Origin: Diploptera punctata
Taxonomy: Eukaryota > Arthropoda > Insecta > Blattodea > Blaberidae
Direction of reading: 5' to 3'
Length of the DNA stretch: 64,000 nucleotides
NCBI GenBank assembly: GCA_030220185.1
Contig: JASPKZ010007299.1
Coordinates: 124,001-188,000 of the forward strand
A model generated the notes under the pieces. That model was given only the letters and a program-made list of their open reading frames with translations. It had not been told where the DNA came from and did not search any database. The translations under genes were made by a program, and so were the position numbers. Positions 10,160 to 22,302 of this stretch are shown piece after piece (within the stretch, counting starts at the first letter, position 1; every line of letters begins with the position of its first letter).

Positions 10160-10464
10160 GTCCACCGCGTGGTCTCGAGGTAACGTGCTGCCTTGTCACG
10201 CAGCGTCTGGGTGAGGTTTTTATTGGGGTTTTTCCTCATCTGTAAGACAAATGTCAGAAAAACATTAAGGCCGAAACGGTTCCTAAAATCATATGGCCAT
10301 CATCATCATCCTTATCAATATCATAATCACAATCATCCTTCACCAGTGTGGAAAGCAATGGGAAGCTACCACACCTACAATTCCCTAGTAAAGCTGCAAA
10401 GCATACTGCTATGATTGCAGTGAAAGACCTGCCCTCGGGCAGAATTACTATCAATGGATGGAAG
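10160..10464 (+). mobile_element. SINE-A copy with 10-bp target duplication
   Basis: Lacks part of the box B segment between the CGCAGCG and GGGTGAGGTTTT blocks, but keeps the body and GGATGG end. TGGATAAAAT flanks it at 10150-10159 and 10465-10474. Confidence 0.85.
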
Positions 10465-10493
10465 TGGATAAAATAAATAAATGTTTTGATAAA

Positions 10494-11196
<703 letters not shown>

Positions 11197-11608
11197 AACA
11201 AAAAATGAATTCTACAATTAGAGAAATAATAGATTGAAATGGTTTGACAAGTACGAAGGATGACGAGAGAGAAGATGATGTTAAAGTAGTCTGCGAGGAT
11301 AGAAAAGGGGCACCTAAGAAACAGCGGACAGAATGATATTTAGCATGAACAAAAAAAGAGGAATGAAATAAGATAATGGAGAGGGCAGAGACTTTATCCA
11401 GATTGAAGAAAGACCACAGTATTTAGGAAAAATTCCTAAATAAAATATTACCCATTTACAAAACGCTATATGCATGCCAGGTAACAAACGATTATACGAG
11501 TAATCTTAATATCTCTAAACATAAAACGAATATATTCGCCAAAGGTGATATTACAACGAATATTTTTATCAAATATCTCCAGCTTCATCCGCTGTAGCTC
11601 TACCATTT
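11197..11608. other. No feature seen
   Basis: A+T-rich spacer between the composite SINE and MITE-1 copy B. Confidence 0.35.
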
Positions 11609-12350
11609 ATCATAAGTAATGCCACGAGTGATTTCCAAATTATCGATAAATTCACGACTCACGAAGTGAGGAGTGAATTTATCTAGAGAATTTGTAAATC
11701 AAGAGTGGCATTTGTTAGGACTATTTAACGAATACAATTAAGCTGTTTACACACAAATCATTATTTAACCATAGTTATTTTAAAATATTTATATATTTAA
11801 TGTAAACGGCGATGTTTGAAAACAAATGAGAAACGATAGGTACGCTTCATCTGCTTCTTTTGTTTATCACTGCAACCAGATCATACTATTTATTGCCAAA
11901 GGAACGCAATATTGTAAGAATGCTCTCTAGTGGAGAAAAAATGAAACACATCAAACTGTATATTAATTCATTTCTGATGCCGTATGATGTAAATATGACA
12001 ATTATATTTTTCTGGATTATTACCTGGGAAAAAATACATTTAAGAAAGTGCAAACAATGGTTTCTTTTTTTGGTGGTATAATCAATTGCTACTAATGTTT
12101 TTATATTAACCATGTGTTGACATCTATGCACTATATATACAATCTGGTAGCCGTAATTTCTTATAGACTCACTCACTGCAAAATAGTGGTCAGACCTGTT
12201 CAGAATATTAAAAAGGAGGAGCTTTCTTTAATATGGTAAATATAACACTGATAAATATTTCGTGAAACACAACTCTGATTGGTTGTAAAACAGAAATCAT
12301 TGAAACGTGATTGGTCATTGACTCCCATTTGGGGCATAAGTTAAATAGTC
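11609..12350 (+). mobile_element. MITE-1 copy B, uninterrupted
   Basis: Runs from CATAAGTAATGCCACGAGTG to GGGGCATAAGTTAAATAGTC. It provides the empty-site reference for the SINE insertion at 5.1 kb. The left side contains a local inverted repeat, AATGCCACGAGTGATTT against AAATCAAGAGTGGCATTT. The open frames inside on both strands look fortuitous. Confidence 0.7.
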
Positions 12351-12423
12351 TGTTTAAACATGTCATCTCCATTAACTTAAGTAAAATGTCAACTGTTAGT
12401 CTTTTCATTCCTTTTTTTTTTTT

Positions 12424-12913
12424 TTTTTTTTGGTCGATGTGACTAATTTCTTATAGTTACCAATATTGTTGTTACTGGAAATAAGTCAACGTTTCCACAT
12501 CTAACCTGGTTGCTTTGCAAACAAAAGAAATTGCAATGCTGATATGGACTCAAAAAGCACATGTTCGGTAAGTAAAATAAAGCATTTCTTGAATGTTTTG
12601 TACACTAGCTCATACCTTTCTTCAGACGTTTCCGAAATTAATGCAGAACATCCCACTCTCCAGGCTTCTTCAATTTCTCTATCATCTACCATGACTCCTT
12701 CCATAAAAAAATTATCAAAGAGATTCTAATCACGGTACTACATATAAAAATGTGTCCACAGCCAACAATCCTTGCTTTGAAATAAAACAAATGAAAAGCT
12801 ACATAGCAACGACCACCAAATGTTTCTTTCTCATAGAAGTATTTACATCCAACCATTATTTTAATTCATTTATTACTATATTTAATAAACATTAGTGACA
12901 TCGACCAAAAAAA
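12424..12913. repeat. ~490-bp element with 23-bp inverted ends
   Basis: TTTTTTTGGTCGATGTGACTAAT at the left (12424-12446) is matched by its inverted copy at 12891-12913 with a single mismatch. A 67-codon minus-strand frame (12501-12704) of unknown origin lies inside; I do not recognise it. A small DNA transposon is likely. Confidence 0.55.
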
Positions 12914-13154
12914 TAGTATGCAATACACTTGAGGCAAGCACGTAACAGATCTCGAAAATTAAAAAAACTCGGCGCAAGCGCCTTGTATTTTGAAACTTTT
13001 TCTCGACCAGTACCTCACTTGATCGGAATATACTATTTCATCATTTATGATATAAGGGAGGCTGAAATTATGCACTCTCTAAACACTCAAGATACCTGTG
13101 ATTGGTTTTAAAATGATGTTATATAACTATGCAATGGCCTCTCTCATTTCCATA

Positions 13155-13474
13155 GTTCCATAGTAATTCTGCCCGAGGGTAGGTCTATCACTGCAATCAT
13201 AGCATTTTGATGTTATGCTTTGCAGCTTTACTAGGGAATTTTAGGTGTGGTAGCTGCCCGTTTCTTTCCACACCGGTGAAGGATGGTGGTAATAATGATA
13301 AGGATGATGATGGCCGGATGATTTTCGGGGACCGTTGGGCCCTACGTTTCCTGACATTTGTCTTACAGGTGAGGAAAAACCAAAACCTTACCCATGAAGC
13401 TTGTCCCGACCGGGAATCGAACCCGGGCCCGCTGCATGACATGGCAGCACACTACCTCGAGACCACAGCGGTGG
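13155..13474 (-). mobile_element. SINE-A copy
   Basis: Complete from the GGAT-type tail (left) to the CCACCGCTGTGGTCTCGAGG head (right), with box B as GGTTCGATTCCC. No clear target duplication. Confidence 0.85.
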
Positions 13475-13688
13475 ATTCCTCACTCATAGTATATCATAAT
13501 TTCTGACTGATAAAAATAGGTGAAATCCTGTGTAAATCGAAAAAACTTAATAGAAACTTACTATATCATAAATGATGAACATATAGCTTCTAATAAGTTC
13601 AGCTTTTTTGTAAAATATGAAAAAATGTTGTAACTTAAAAACTTATGTAACAAAAACAGAATTATAACACTCCAAATCAGTTTAGGGG

Positions 13689-13997
13689 TCGGCTGCGGTG
13701 GGCTATTGGTTATGTTACCTCCTCTAATCCCGAGGTTTGCGGTTTCAAACCTGGCTGGAGTCATTATTTTTTTAGGATGGAAAAATCCAAGGAGAGACTT
13801 TAAGCAGTGGGTCCGAGTCTGATGATTTTCAGGCTTGTAAAAGAACCTTAAGCCTTAAAAAAAGGCCTCTAAGCAAACTTTACTCATCTTAGTAATACGT
13901 TAGTCGTTTACTAGATATCTCATTAGGTCAGTAATTTGACCACATCCCATTCGTGACATATGTAGGGAAATAAGCGTAACAAAATCAACTTGTTATA
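13689..13997 (+). mobile_element. SINE-D copy
   Basis: tRNA-like head (box A-like TGGGCTATTGGTTATG, box B-like GGTTTCAAACC), then GGATGGAAAAATCCAAGGAG, TTTTCAGGCT and the GGGAAATAAGCGTAAC end. Confidence 0.7.
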
Positions 13998-14009
13998 GAA
14001 ACTCGTAAC

Positions 14010-14076
14010 AGAAGAAGAGGCTAAGGCCCAACATTGGGCTGTTACGCCATTGTAAGAAGAATAAGAAGAAGGAATG
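14010..14076 (+). repeat. LINE 3' tail fragment
   Basis: GAGGCTAAGGCCCAACATTG, then GGGCTG and an AAG/AATAAG tail. This is a common 3' end of arthropod LINEs of the type also seen at 35590-35880. Confidence 0.5.
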
Positions 14077-14339
14077 AGTTTTGGGTTCACATAAAGACGT
14101 TGAAAATGTGAAACCCAAATTTACGGATTTTTACTTTCATAATTAATATCACATTGTTCCCAAAAATCCATTAAACACAAGAACAAACGAGTATCATATT
14201 TGCACTTCAGGACTGAGAGAGACATCATATGTTGATGACTAAAGACAACAGTCCTACTACACCACGAATCCATTACTATTTTGAAGATTAATTTCGTTGT
14301 GCAATTACTCGATAATTTATTTATGCCATATAAGTATGA

Positions 14340-15130
14340 ATTAATATACAGAGTGAATCCAAACTCTACCAATAAACTTTCACACGTTGTTTAGGTATAT
14401 TTTCTGAGTGTATCGATGCAAGGAACCCATGACCTCCGATGGCTCATTGCCGAGTAATTTATTTTTATTTTTTTTTCATTTTGTGTGAAACCCTCCTTGC
14501 CACTGATAATTCGCAGGCGTGTATGTTTTCAACATAATTGGGTACCAGCACATTTTACAGTGAATATTAGGGAATATCTCGAAGAACAGTTCGAACAAAG
14601 CTGTGTTGGTCGTGGTGGTTCTATTCCAAGGTCTTATTCTCCTGGGGCACGTGAAGAGCATGTGTGCGTGATATGTCGAAACGTGCATATGCATGGTTTA
14701 TAATATTGTAGCAGCCGCTGACGATGTGTGACAATCTCCTGGGATTCTAGAGCATGTGCAACAGTCCATGAGAAATCGCTGTGGAGTTTTTCGTGATCAT
14801 AGCGGTGAATACTTTGAACAATTTCTTTAAACAGTGTAACAGTGTATTTTGTAAACAATCATACTCCCATTAAACAGAAACAAAGATGGTTGAGTTATAT
14901 AAAACGAAAACAATGAAATTACTTTGAACCGTGATGACGTGAATATTGCTTGCTGTGCCGTTTATATGATATGTGCTCTACCCCTCCTTGTTTAGCCCTT
15001 CCTAGCTCCCTGCCCCCTATTACGACATGTTGTGCTAAATGTATGCGCGATACGTAATGACCGCGGCACGAGGCTCTCTAACTTCAACAGTCGAAACTAC
15101 GCTTCCGTTTCTTCAACACGGGAGGGGATC
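14340..15130 (+). mobile_element. Degenerate mariner-like DNA transposon
   Basis: Contains the 3' part of a mariner-like transposase (14485-14828), flanked by sequence that resembles the ends of this type of element. I could not pair the terminal repeats, so the bounds are approximate. Confidence 0.5.
14485..14828 (+). pseudogene. Mariner-like transposase C-terminal remnant
   Basis: FQHNWVPAHFTVNIREYLEEQF followed by VGRGGSIP is the block around the second catalytic Asp in a widespread insect mariner-like transposase (normally FQ.DGAPAH). Here the Asp position is Asn, so the site is dead. The expected WPPRSPDL block with the third Asp is missing after SIPRSYSPG. Past the stop at 14703 the family's end is still readable (VAAADDV, SPGILEHVQQSMRNRCG, YFEQFL). 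It may be related to the 1653-2176 derivative, but the two share no overlapping region to compare. Confidence 0.7.
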
Positions 15131-16518
15131 TGAAAAGTGATCCCTTGCCTGGAACTATTTTGGTTGTATCATAGCTGTATGAGAGGATATCTGGGTATGC
15201 ATGAGTGGTTTATATTCTTGTTTGATTAACAATATTAGCGACTGTTCATATTTTCCATTGTTTTGTTATGTTAACTATGTTAAAGCTACAGCTAAATGTT
15301 ATATTTCTTCTTCATGACAAGTAAATTATGTTACTTTTTAGTTAAACTTGTACGCTTTTTGATTAGTAATTTGCTTACTATTTTCACCATAATCTTATAT
15401 CTAAGTTTAGTGCAACGTATTGGTTCCCTCTTCCCCTCATGACTGCAATAAGAAATGTTATCAGCCAAATTAAATATGTTTAGCTTTTTAGATCATTATG
15501 ATCAATAAACCCTAGAGGTATTGTAACGTCTCTCTACGAGAATGACAAAACATCGGTCGATGCACAAATACTTATAAACTTTTTAAACGAGTCCTCTGGA
15601 ATGGTTTGTGTACATCGAATCCAATATGATGTATGAATGAATAAATGTTCACGTGGCAGCTTTGAATGAAAACACAACGTAAACTTAAACCACCAACTTT
15701 AATTACTTGAATAATGTGAGCTTCATATCTTGAAGAACTTATCTGTGTTCCGATGTATGTGCGTTGTAAATGTGCGTTGTGATGCAGGAGCGGAACCCAG
15801 CGTCTGCTCTGGACAAATCCTGGCGGAAGAGTCTTGAATATTGTGATGCAAGGCAAAATGCAGCGACTGCCCTGAACTACTGCGGAAGAGTAGCGAGATC
15901 GAGACACAGCGTGTAAGGTCATGTGGTTACAGTGTTGCAACGTATAACCTTGATTGCGGTAGCGTCATAGCTTGCCAAGTTTACACAGCAAAGAGTGCAA
16001 GTGAATAACACTCTTTGACTGAAGGCAAGGGAGGCTAAGAATAAAACCTATGAAATGGAACAGGTATCTTATTTCAGAAAAGATGAACTAAGTCTATATT
16101 TGAGCCAGGTTACAGACTGCATATTTACTTGTGTGTTTCAGAAGTTCCTATTAGAAATAGTGTTAGGTTCTACGTGTTTAATTCATATAAAGGAAATTGT
16201 ATACAGATGATATTGAGTATACTCTGGGAAAATTATTTGCACCGACGAGTAAACGGTAAGTGCCGGTACAACTTGTTCATGAGCCAACAGAAACCACGGG
16301 TTTCTTATATCAAATCACTCAGTCAACTTCCCTGAACAACTTGTGAGAGTTTTTTCAATAGAATTCGCATTCATCCTATACATTATATATCTACAATCCA
16401 TCCAAGCATTAACCTGTTTAACCAATTACCTATGTATTTTTTCATAAAATAAGTAATTATAGTTATTTTTTCTCGCTAAGTAATATTATTTAAATAAGGG
16501 AACACATAATTGTTTAAT
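15131..16518. other. Non-coding stretch, nothing recognised
   Basis: The longest stretch without an identified repeat in the first half. Open frames at 15572-15940 (minus) and 16129-16335 (plus) show no domain, signal or repeat pattern that I recognise. Confidence 0.35.
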
Positions 16519-16840
16519 AAATTTAATATAATATCATCAACTCGTATCCAACTCAGGGTCGATCCGAGGGATGACGTGAGTTGAAGTCCCCATATTTATA
16601 AATATCTGTGAGCGACAAGGGTGCCGGCCGATCACGCATCATCACGGGCATGGATTAAATGAGAATAGAGAAATGGTGGAATGAAATTTGTGGCAAGGGA
16701 AAACGGGAGACATCCCGAAATAAAACCTGGCCAAGTTCTGTTTCGTCCACCACGAAACCCACATGCAGTGACCGAGACTCGATCTCGAGATCCCAGTGGT
16801 GAGAGGCGAGCATTTAACAACTTGCGTCACAGAGGCTGCT
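16519..16840 (-). mobile_element. SINE-E copy 2
   Basis: Best-preserved member of family E. On the plus strand CGTATCCAACTCAGGGTCGA is the tail side, and GACTCGATCTCGAGA with the CTTGCGTCACAGAGGC head is at the right. Confidence 0.7.
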
Positions 16841-17085
16841 AATTAGGACAGTGGCACATCGACCTTGGAGTTTCATTGCCAAGCCAGTGAAGCAGTTAGT
16901 TATTAGTAATCAGTTATTATATCAAATTTGACTTGTTTAAAATCGTCGCTTCTAGGTCCAAACGTTTTCCTTGAGGAATTTATAATCAAATAGGCCTACT
17001 AATTACATTTTCTCCTCTCTTAAAGTAAGAGATCATGTTTCGCATCCACACATCAACAAGAATTACAGTATTATATATTTATAAC

Positions 17086-17435
17086 GTCCACCGCTGTGGT
17101 CTCGAGGTAGCGTGCTGCCTTGTTACGCAGCGGGCCCGGGTTCGATCCCCGGTCGGGGCAGTTTTCCTGGGTGAGGTTTTTATCGGGGTTTTTCCTCACC
17201 TGTAAGACAAATGTCAGGAAAACTTTAAGGCCCAAACGGTCCCCGAAATCATATAGCCATCATCTTCATCATCATCATCCTTATCATTATCACCATCACC
17301 ATCATCCTTCACCGGTGTGGAAAGCAACGGGAAGCTACCACACCTACACAATTCCCTAGTAAAGCTGCAAGCATAGCATGAAAATGCTATGATTGCAGTG
17401 AAGGACCTGCCTTCGGGCAGAATTACTATGGATGG
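17086..17435 (+). mobile_element. SINE-A, full-length reference copy with 11-bp target duplication
   Basis: The clearest copy. Head GTCCACCGCTGTGGTCTCG, box B GGTTCGATCCCC, GTAAGACAAATGTCAGGAAA, a CAT-rich stretch, CCTTCACCGGTGTGGAAAGC and a final ATGGATGG. ATATTTATAAC flanks it at 17075-17085 and 17436-17446. Confidence 0.9.
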
Positions 17436-17549
17436 ATATTTATAACAACATTGTAAAATATGTTTCCTGACTTACATATATTCATCTTGTGTCTCTTAGA
17501 GTACAAATCCGATCCTAGATTCCCCTTTAGGATTTCGTAAGCAAATCTG

Positions 17550-17892
17550 ATTTTTTTAAGCTTATTTCCCTACAGATGTGAGTGAGATCGGGTCGTTATG
17601 TCGCCTCTAGAGACTTACAGTACGCAACTAAGGTATCACGTGGATAGTAAATCGTCGGTTAAATTATGTTCAGCGGCCTGTTTTTCAGACTTGAGGATCT
17701 TTTACGAGCCTTGCAAATTTCAGACGCGTGACCTAAGGCTTTAAAGTCCCTCCTGGAGGACTTCTTCCTTGTATTTTCGATCCCAAAAATCCATCAACCC
17801 CTTAGATTTTCCATCATCGACCCGGCTTGATTTGAACCCGCGATCCTCGGGACCTAGGCAAGAAATATAGCCACTAGATCACAGCAGTCGAC
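17550..17892 (-). mobile_element. SINE-D, near full-length copy
   Basis: Reads in minus orientation from a head with GATCTAGTGGCTATATTTC and box B-like GGTTCAAATC to the end AAGCTTATTTCCC (plus-strand view). Confidence 0.7.
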
Positions 17893-18170
17893 TTACTGAG
17901 TACATATCACAATTAAATATTCAAAATATGTTTCTAAGTTTCGAAATTACAAAAATGTTTCAATGTTGTTGGAAGAAATTAATCAAAAACAATATTTATA
18001 ATAGGGGCTACAACCATGCTGTATGAGGTGCTCCAATTAGAAAACATTAATCAACAAGATAAAAGCAGTGAACAGTAATTTAGTATCCAAGTCAGACTGG
18101 GGATGTTCTCAGAAGGAAGGAGAGTGATATTAACTCGGTTCATCTCTTGAATCCTGGGGTAATTAAACTA
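17893..18170. other. No feature seen
   Basis: A+T-rich spacer between SINE-D and the TG microsatellite. Confidence 0.3.
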
Positions 18171-18338
<168 letters not shown>

Positions 18339-18719
18339 TGTAATTAATGGATTTAGCATTAGTTGGATTGAATCTCTGTCAAGGTGATGTCTCGAACGGG
18401 ATATTATTCTCTGTATTTATTTATCTCTCTCTATAAAACTTACATCAAACAAAACACCATATAAATGCTATGTTACATATAATTATTATAAAACACTATA
18501 AAGCTCTTAAAATGAGATTTTAAAATATAAATAAATGCTTGATACTAATGGAACAACATACAATATAGATCGATAAAATAAGGTATATAAATACAAAAAA
18601 ATGACGGGAGAAGATGCGCAAGACACGAATTTCTGAAATAATAAAATTACTTCAAATTGAAGAAAAAAATACTGCAATACAAATATCCCTGATAAAAGTA
18701 CAAAAATCAAAAACTGCTA

Positions 18720-19016
18720 GAAACATCAGAGATGAAGTTCCTCAGATACGTTGCAAGATATACTGTAAGAGACCACATTCCTAGTGAAACAATTAGGCAA
18801 GAACTCAACATTTTTTATTCTAAATAAAAACAATACAAAACCATAAACAAAAATGGCATGAACATATTTTAAGAATTGACTCTTCTAGGCTAACAAAACA
18901 AGCACTGTTGTACCAACCTCTAGGCTATAGAGATGTGCGACGTCCTACAAGACGATGGGAAGATGATTTCTGAGAGCGGAACAGGCCGACGGCCTACCAT
19001 GAACATGATGATGATG
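18720..19016 (+). pseudogene. LINE ORF2 C-terminal fragment with (GAT)n tail
   Basis: Translated pieces such as KWHEHILRIDSSRLTKQALLYQPLGYRDVRRPTRRWEDDF match the C-terminal end of RTE-like LINEs. GAGCGGAACAGGCCGACGGC and a GATGAT tail follow. Stops in every longer frame show decay. Confidence 0.65.
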
Positions 19017-19170
19017 ATTTACTTAATACTTAATACAGGCTTTCCACTTTACAGCAGTTCGTCCTTGATTCCTGCTTTCCAGATATTCCTGTCTTCCCAT
19101 AGTCCCCTCATCATGGTATCATATATTCCCTCATACCATGTTCTCTTATTTCTATGAGGTATGATGATGA
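19017..19170 (-). pseudogene. LINE 3' end fragment, same family as 29775-30312
   Basis: Reverse complement of the segment at about 30180-30312 (CATGGTATGAGGGAATATATGA on the complementary strand, then the GGAAAGCCTGTATTAAGTAT end). Confidence 0.7.
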
Positions 19171-19744
19171 TGACGATGATGATGATGAAAAACTGCTATT
19201 GAAAAAAAAGTGAGACAATCTATTATATGCTACTCCACATTCGTTTTTAATGTAGGTATATCCAGAGTTTAACAGCTGTCATTGACATCTAAGACACTTT
19301 CTAAAATTCTGACGTATATCTAACTAAATTAATGCTACGACTTACATCTAGTTTCCGAACAATAACTTTTCTTCTCGTCTTTCAACTCTAAATATATTGC
19401 TATATGTTTAAAATTAAAGACATCCACCCAATGAAAATATTCTAGTGACTAGCCTAATTTACGAGAAAATTTACTGAAACAATTCTAAACACTGTTAATA
19501 TAGTACTCCATGTTCAATGTCGAGAGAAAATAATTTCGTAAACTGATATGAAACAAAAAGTCAATTTTATATTTCAATATGACTTTATTTTGAAAATGAA
19601 GATATAAGCACTGTATTCGGACATCAACAATGAACTTTTCAGGATGATTACAGAGAACGAATTAAACGAGATAGTTTTTTTTTAAAGAAATCAATTTTGA
19701 AGAATTTGTAATAGACATTTAAAAATTACTAGTCTAAATGGAGT
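19171..19744. other. No feature seen
   Basis: A+T-rich; (GATGAT)n near 19163-19190, otherwise nothing recognised. Confidence 0.3.
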
Positions 19745-19752
19745 ATAAACAA

Positions 19753-19799
<47 letters not shown>
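19745..19799. repeat. (CA)n(TA)n microsatellite at SINE-F tail
   Basis: CA repeats to about 19767, then TA repeats to 19799, directly next to the tail of the minus-strand SINE-F copy. Confidence 0.9.
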
Positions 19800-19801
<2 letters not shown>

Positions 19802-19952
19802 GTTATAATTAAATGTTTAACATTGAGCAATGCAAGCTTAATATGGTATGATAAGAAAAATAAATGCCTGGACGGGATTCGAACCCGGATCTCTGAGTAT
19901 GTACCTCAGCGTGATATTCATTACACTACCAGGCAAATCCAATTCAAACACT
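19800..19952 (-). mobile_element. SINE-F (tRNA-like) copy 1
   Basis: 19865-19935 folds as a tRNA-like cloverleaf on the minus strand: acceptor GCCTGG against CCAGGC, a perfect 5-bp anticodon stem CTGAG/CTCAG, and T-loop GGTTCGAATCC. The loop reads GTACATA, giving ACA at the anticodon position. A tail of ~65 bp shared with 20096-20167 follows. A SINE head is likelier than a tRNA gene. Confidence 0.65.
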
Positions 19953-20095
19953 TATTTTTCTTATATATGTATTATATTCTCCATTATTACTAGATGTCGC
20001 GAGAACTCGGTCTTCACTGCCATCTAGTAGCTGACTATAACAAGTAAGCAAATTAAAGAGAATATTTTTACCTTATAGCAGTGACGCTTTATAGA

Positions 20096-20167
20096 TGTTA
20101 TAATTAAATGCTTAACATTGAGCAATGCAAGCTTAATATGGTATGATAAGAAAAATAAATGCCTGGA
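20096..20167 (-). repeat. SINE-F tail fragment
   Basis: Near-identical to 19801-19873 (CATTGAGCAATGCAAGCTTA), but stops within the T-arm of the tRNA-like head. Confidence 0.75.
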
Positions 20168-20171
20168 CGGG

Positions 20172-20290
20172 CATAAGTGTTTGAATTGGATTCGCCTGGT
20201 AGTGTAATGGATATCACGCTGAGGTACAGACTCAGAGATCCGGGTTCGAATCCCGTCCAGGCATTTATTTTTCTTATCATACCATATATA
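20172..20290 (+). mobile_element. SINE-F copy 2, inverted relative to copy 1
   Basis: The tRNA-like region at 20194-20263 matches copy 1 except for a few bases; the anticodon stem CTGAG/CTCAG is intact and the loop is GTACAGA (ACA). The preceding AAGTGTTTGAATTGGATT is shared with copy 1. It abuts the truncated tail fragment head-to-head. Confidence 0.65.
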
Positions 20291-20341
20291 TATATATATA
20301 TATCCTAGAGTTATATTCAATTTATGTGTCTTGTATCGAGT

Positions 20342-20803
20342 GAAAGTATATAAAACTTACCCTCCCAGTTATATTATATGGATACGAAACGGACTCGTAC
20401 TTTAAGATAGAAGAAAATATTAGGAGTATTTGAGAATAAAGTTCTTGGGAAAATGTTTTGACCAAATAGAGATGAAGAGACAGGTGAATGGAGAAGATTA
20501 CTAAGCAGTGAGCTACATGATTTTATAGGAAACTAGGTAGGCCTACAATAAGAACAGTTATCTATTGAAACTGCGATGGGCAGGATGTCTGGCACGAATG
20601 GGGAATGGAATAGGTGCATAGAAATGTCTTGTAGGAAAGCCAGAATAAGGAAGCCCAGTTGGTATACCAAGAATGAGGTGGGAGAATAATTTTAACCATG
20701 ATTTGAGGAAAGTAGATTATACATGGCATGATTGAAAACATTAGCTCAGAATAGGGATGTCCATTAGGCCTTGAACCTACGGGATCGATAGTGCCAATGA
20801 GTT
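20342..20803 (+). pseudogene. Degenerate RTE-like 3' fragment
   Basis: Follows the RTE C-terminal coding segment from the CCAGTTATA.TATATGG block to GAACCTACGGGATCGATAGT. Many indels; ends with GCCAATGAGTT without a clear TAAG array. Confidence 0.75.
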
Positions 20804-20933
20804 CGGTATAATCTTGTATTAAGATCATTATAAACGCCAAAATACGACCATTTTTTAATGAGTTTCATGTTGATTTCCCTCTATTTTTATTTTAGGTGAC
20901 AAAACAGCTTTACAAAAATTATTAATCACAATT

Positions 20934-21230
20934 TTTATTCAGTACCCCAGGTTATCATTTCGACATTTCTGAAGTTCACTCCTGGCATTGGCGTGATTGT
21001 AACCCATTTCTGAAGTTGGGGCGCCTACAAGGCGGAGTTACTTTACCTCGATGATATGATAGGTGATGAATGATAGTGAAGCGCCAGGAGAGTCCTTAAC
21101 CTAAACTTATCCTAAATTCCAGACCATGGGCAACTACAGGAATAATACCATTTAAGGAAAAATTCCTATGGTATGACCGAGAATCGAACCAGGAACCTCA
21201 TGAACAGTAGTCAGGTCCATGAGGCCTTAT
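20934..21230 (-). mobile_element. SINE-B copy with decayed head
   Basis: Matches 26695-26999 in reverse: CCCCAGGTTATCATTTCGAC, GGGGCGCCTACAAGG, CCAGACCATGGGCAACTA, then a box B-like GAATCGAACC. The head (right end) is partly deleted. Confidence 0.7.
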
Positions 21231-21681
21231 ATGATCATTAAAGTGAACGTATTCTTAAATCTAATGTAATTTAACAAGATGTGTTACATTCGTCAATAAA
21301 TGTCTACATCCTGTGATTTTTTTTAATTTTATTGGAACTATGCGTGTAAACTAGTGTAAAGGAAGAAGGTTAAACGATTTCATGTATCAGACAAAATAAA
21401 ATGCTGCAACTTCTTTATGGTGACGTTGTTTGTGCATGTGCTTGGAGAAGAACGCGAGCGCTTTTTATTATTGAAGCACTGAATCTCATCGATGTTTCCA
21501 TTGAACTCTTGATTGAATTCGCACTGAAGCCTTATATCGACAGTTCGTTTCAGTCTTCGTTTCTAAAAGATTCGACTTTATAGCTACTCGTACAGAAACA
21601 TATAAATACCTTTTTTGTGTGTCCAAAACACTGCTTTCAATTATTTAAGATAAGACCACATGCAGATTTGTCAAATACAGA
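21231..21681. other. Possible 5' region of the CR1-like LINE
   Basis: Includes a 60-codon frame (21401-21583) without recognisable domains. It may be 5' untranslated or N-terminal ORF1 sequence of the LINE that follows, but I see nothing to prove it. Confidence 0.3.
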
Positions 21682-22059
21682 ATGGAACAAAACTTTACTG
21701 ACAAAATTTCATATTTTAATTATGTTGCCATCGAGGTGGCCAAAAAAATCGGTGTCGATTTATCAGTGACTGACATTGACAGAAGTCACCGTGTTGGTGT
21801 TAGTAATGCTGAAAGACCGCGGGCTATAATAGTGAAATTTGTTAGTTACCGCAAGCGCAGTGAAGTTTTTCTAAGCAAGAAAAAGTTGAAAGGAAGTGTG
21901 GTCACTGTTCGCGAGGACCTAACGAAGTGTCGCTATCGCCTGCTACAAGAGAGTATACAGAAATACGGTATTCAAAATGTATGGACAATGGACGGTGCCG
22001 TCATAGCTAAAGTAAATGGCGAAAAACGCAAAATTAGATCTTCTACGGATATCAACTAG
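21682..22059 (+). CDS. LINE ORF1-like protein, C-terminal domain
   Basis: A frame of 125 codons. DIDRSHRVG, PRAIIVKFVSYRKRSEVF, KKLKGSVVTVREDLTKCR and GIQNVWTMDGAVIAKVNG are hallmarks of the C-terminal part of ORF1 proteins of CR1/L2-like LINEs, thought to bind element RNA. The usual upstream coiled coil and the RRNNLRIFG-type block are missing, so the frame is 5'-truncated or an upstream frameshift hides the start; the first methionine is therefore not reliable. It lies 243 bp before the endonuclease frame, in the expected order. No stop interrupts it. Confidence 0.75.
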   Translation: MEQNFTDKISYFNYVAIEVAKKIGVDLSVTDIDRSHRVGVSNAERPRAIIVKFVSYRKRSEVFLSKKKLKGSVVTVREDLTKCRYRLLQESIQKYGIQNVWTMDGAVIAKVNGEKRKIRSSTDIN

Positions 22060-22302
22060 ATAGGACCTGAGTGTAAAATATGTTTACTTTGTCTTTTCTT
22101 TGCTAACAATTATATTGTTAATTTATTTCTAATTTAGGTAAGTTTTAAGTTTATTATTTTTTATTTAGGACAAATTACTTGTTTTATTTTAATTTTTTAA
22201 GTTCTTTGTTAGCTAAATTATTTTAATTTTATTAGAGTTATTACAGTACATAGTTTATTTTTACTTTCTGCTATTGGCAACATTGAGCTGACAAATGAAG
22301 AC

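Noticed and set aside
15572..15940. 122-codon minus frame as a host gene
   Set aside because: No recognisable domain and no start or splice context; kept only as part of an unannotated stretch.
19865..19935. tRNA gene on the minus strand
   Set aside because: It lies in a repeated unit with a shared tail, has a T-T mismatch at the base of the acceptor stem and an unusual ACA anticodon; a SINE head is likelier.
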